NCBI RefSeq assembly: GCF_902833645.1
Contig: NZ_CADFGE010000003.1
Coordinates: 434,001-498,000, forward strand
Reading direction: 5' to 3'
DNA from: Paraburkholderia fungorum
Lineage (GTDB): Bacteria > Pseudomonadota > Gammaproteobacteria > Burkholderiales > Burkholderiaceae
Length of the DNA stretch: 64,000 nucleotides
The position numbers and the translations under genes were made by a program. This document shows positions 62,580 through 64,000 of this stretch, piece after piece. The notes under the pieces are model-generated. The model made no database searches, was not told the origin of the DNA, and saw only the letters and a program-made list of their open reading frames with translations. Position 1 is the stretch's first letter, and each line of letters opens with the position of its first letter.

Positions 62580-64000
62580 TCAGAAGTCCATCTGCATCGT
62601 TCCGATGAACGCGCGGCCCGGGACCGTGTAGTAGAGCGGCGTACCGTCAGCAACAGTCTGGCCGGCGAGCCAGTCGATGCTGGTCCGGTTGAAGAGGTTG
62701 TCGATCTGGAAACCGAGGCGTACGTCGCGGAACCACGGCGAGGGGCTCTTGAACGTGTAACCGGTGGCGAGGTTCGTCACGGCATAACCGCCGATCGGGA
62801 TCTGATTGCCCGTGAGGCCGTACTGCCGGCCGATGAACTTTGTGATTAGCGAGCCGGTCAACGGACCGTGTTCATAGATCACGCCGAACGCGGCCGTCTC
62901 GCGCGGCGAGTTGGGCATCCAGTCGTTAGTGCCCTTCTGCTTCGCCGAGTTGACCGTGAAGTTGCCGTACAGGCTGAAGCCGAGCCCCGCGTAGTACGTT
63001 CCTTCCGTTTCGACGCCCTTGTAGATCGCCCCACCGGCGTTCTGGAAGAATGTGACGCCGCCGATCGTCTGGTTCGTGACCGCATTCTTGAAGTTCACGT
63101 AGTACAGGTCGACGGAGGCCGTGACGCGATCGGTCTTATAGGTGGTGCCGATCTGATAGTTGTCGGTCTGCTCCGGCGAGGGTTGGCCGGAGATAGCCGG
63201 ATTGTTGACGTAAAGCGCGTTCAGATTGGGTGCGAGAAAGCCCTGCGCATACTGAGCGTAGGCACTCCAGACCGGATTGATCTGCTCGTGGATCTGCAGC
63301 GACGGCAGCACCTTGGTCCAGGTATGGCTGAAGTCCACCGGCGTGCCCGAGCCCTGGTTCATGTCCGAGTACAGATGACGCGTGAACGACGCGTATTTCA
63401 CACCGGGCGTGATCGTGAGGCCGTACGGCAACTTCAGCGCGTATTGGATATACGGCTGCCACGTGAGGAAGTTGTCGTTCATGGCGAAGTTCGGCGACGT
63501 GAACGCGAAGTTAAGGCTGTCGTCGACGTTGAAGTTGTTGCGGAAATTCGTCTGGTACGCGAGCCAGGTTCCGAGCTCCAGCGTGCCCGGGCCGAGATCT
63601 CTTTGGGCGCGCAGCACATCGCCCCACGCGCGGTAGTTGTTGTTCATCTCCTGGCCTGGTACGTTGTTCGCGCCGTAGATGGTGCCGTTCGGCGTTTCGC
63701 CGTTCGGATCCATGCCGTTGAAGCCGTTGTGGTAGTACCCGTACGTGTAGAGCTTGTTGTCGATCGCCCACTGCGCGACTTTAGACTGGATGCCGATGTA
63801 CTCGAAGTCCGTATTGATCAGGTCGAAGTTGTAACCCGAGAACGCCTGGCTCGTCGGATCGCTGGACAGTCCGTAGTTGGGGCCGAACTGCGCGATCTGG
63901 GCCGCGGTCGTGCCGTACGAGACGTCCTGATGGATCTTGCTGTAGGTGGCAAACAGCGTGAGCAGCGTATCGTCGCCAAGCGGCTTCTCAAGCTTGAAGT
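62580..64000 (-). CDS. TonB-dependent receptor, C-terminal part
   Basis: The reading frame stays open from its stop at 62580 to the window end, about 473 codons; the plug and N-terminus are outside. Outer-membrane barrel strands alternate to the C-terminal Phe (GRAFIGTMQMDF). QINPVWSAYAQYAQGFLAPNLNALY and NYQIGTTYKTDRVTASVDLYYVNFKN are typical of siderophore or metal-complex receptors. It leads the exbB-exbD-tonB-propeller transcript, so a dedicated TonB system serves it. The ligand is not readable from the barrel alone. Confidence 0.92.
   Translation of the reverse strand, partial: FKLEKPLGDDTLLTLFATYSKIHQDVSYGTTAAQIAQFGPNYGLSSDPTSQAFSGYNFDLINTDFEYIGIQSKVAQWAIDNKLYTYGYYHNGFNGMDPNGETPNGTIYGANNVPGQEMNNNYRAWGDVLRAQRDLGPGTLELGTWLAYQTNFRNNFNVDDSLNFAFTSPNFAMNDNFLTWQPYIQYALKLPYGLTITPGVKYASFTRHLYSDMNQGSGTPVDFSHTWTKVLPSLQIHEQINPVWSAYAQYAQGFLAPNLNALYVNNPAISGQPSPEQTDNYQIGTTYKTDRVTASVDLYYVNFKNAVTNQTIGGVTFFQNAGGAIYKGVETEGTYYAGLGFSLYGNFTVNSAKQKGTNDWMPNSPRETAAFGVIYEHGPLTGSLITKFIGRQYGLTGNQIPIGGYAVTNLATGYTFKSPSPWFRDVRLGFQIDNLFNRTSIDWLAGQTVADGTPLYYTVPGRAFIGTMQMDF

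Noticed and set aside
1..64000. tRNA, rRNA, insertion sequences, phage genes, integrases
   Set aside because: None could be recognised on either strand; no transposase motifs or terminal repeat pairs with target duplications were seen by eye.

Overview
The window is high-GC, gene-dense proteobacterial chromosome. The mix of a DUF4148 peptide, an OmpC-type trimeric porin with a C-terminal Phe, many ACS/DHA2-type MFS carriers, and LysR, GntR-FCD and HxlR regulators points to Burkholderiaceae (Paraburkholderia, Caballeronia or Burkholderia). The genus is an inference. Metabolic islands lie side by side with almost no housekeeping genes. I see no rRNA, tRNA, insertion sequence, phage gene or CRISPR array.

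Region by region. 1-704: 5' part of a Tat-exported solute-binding protein, cut by the window edge. 1291-8190 (minus): an amide-nitrogen operon with a polar amino-acid ABC importer (the permease fused to its ATPase), a formamidase/acetamidase, a second formamidase fused behind a complete AraC-type regulator, and a RidA-family protein. 8869-11088: an exported catalase with its ankyrin partner (katB-ankB). 11189-15305 (minus): aldo/keto reductase, high-potential iron-sulfur protein, 2Fe-2S subunit and molybdopterin subunit of an IorAB-type hydroxylase, divergent from an HxlR regulator. 16011-24690: four MFS carriers with TetR and LysR regulators and a class II aldolase. 24873-25474: a second HxlR gene that still faces a nine-codon relic of an aldo/keto reductase gene. 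25627-36316: MarR, a TauABC/SsuABC-like importer, an amidase-signature hydrolase, a gamma-glutamyltransferase-like enzyme, two MFS carriers and a D-glutamate-cyclase-like protein.

36512-54874 is a sugar-acid region. It encodes an aldarolactone-type amidohydrolase, uronate dehydrogenase, an IlvD/Edd dehydratase, a D-2-hydroxyacid dehydrogenase, a DHDPS-family lyase, an enolase-superfamily enzyme, a galactarate/altronate dehydratase, an SMP-30 lactonase, and GlcG plus malate synthase G. Three carriers or regulators of likely matching function (two ACS carriers, GntR and LacI) sit among them. Together they suggest oxidation of hexuronates or related acids to lactones and aldarates, dehydration to keto-deoxy acids, cleavage, and entry of C2 units through malate synthase. 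Individual substrates are not proven.

54972-56409 (minus) holds the least familiar element: a 71-residue acidic peptide gene overlapping by 8 nt a TPR-plus-ATP-grasp ligase gene. It looks like a minimal peptide-modification cassette. 56622-64000 is envelope and uptake: DUF4148 peptide, porin, LysR regulator, YncE-like beta-propeller, TonB-ExbD-ExbB and a TonB-dependent receptor cut by the window end.

The main candidates for follow-up are the peptide/ATP-grasp pair, the AraC-formamidase fusion, the HiPIP inside a molybdenum-hydroxylase operon, the aldo/keto reductase-HxlR duplication scar, and several strong palindromes that look like operators.
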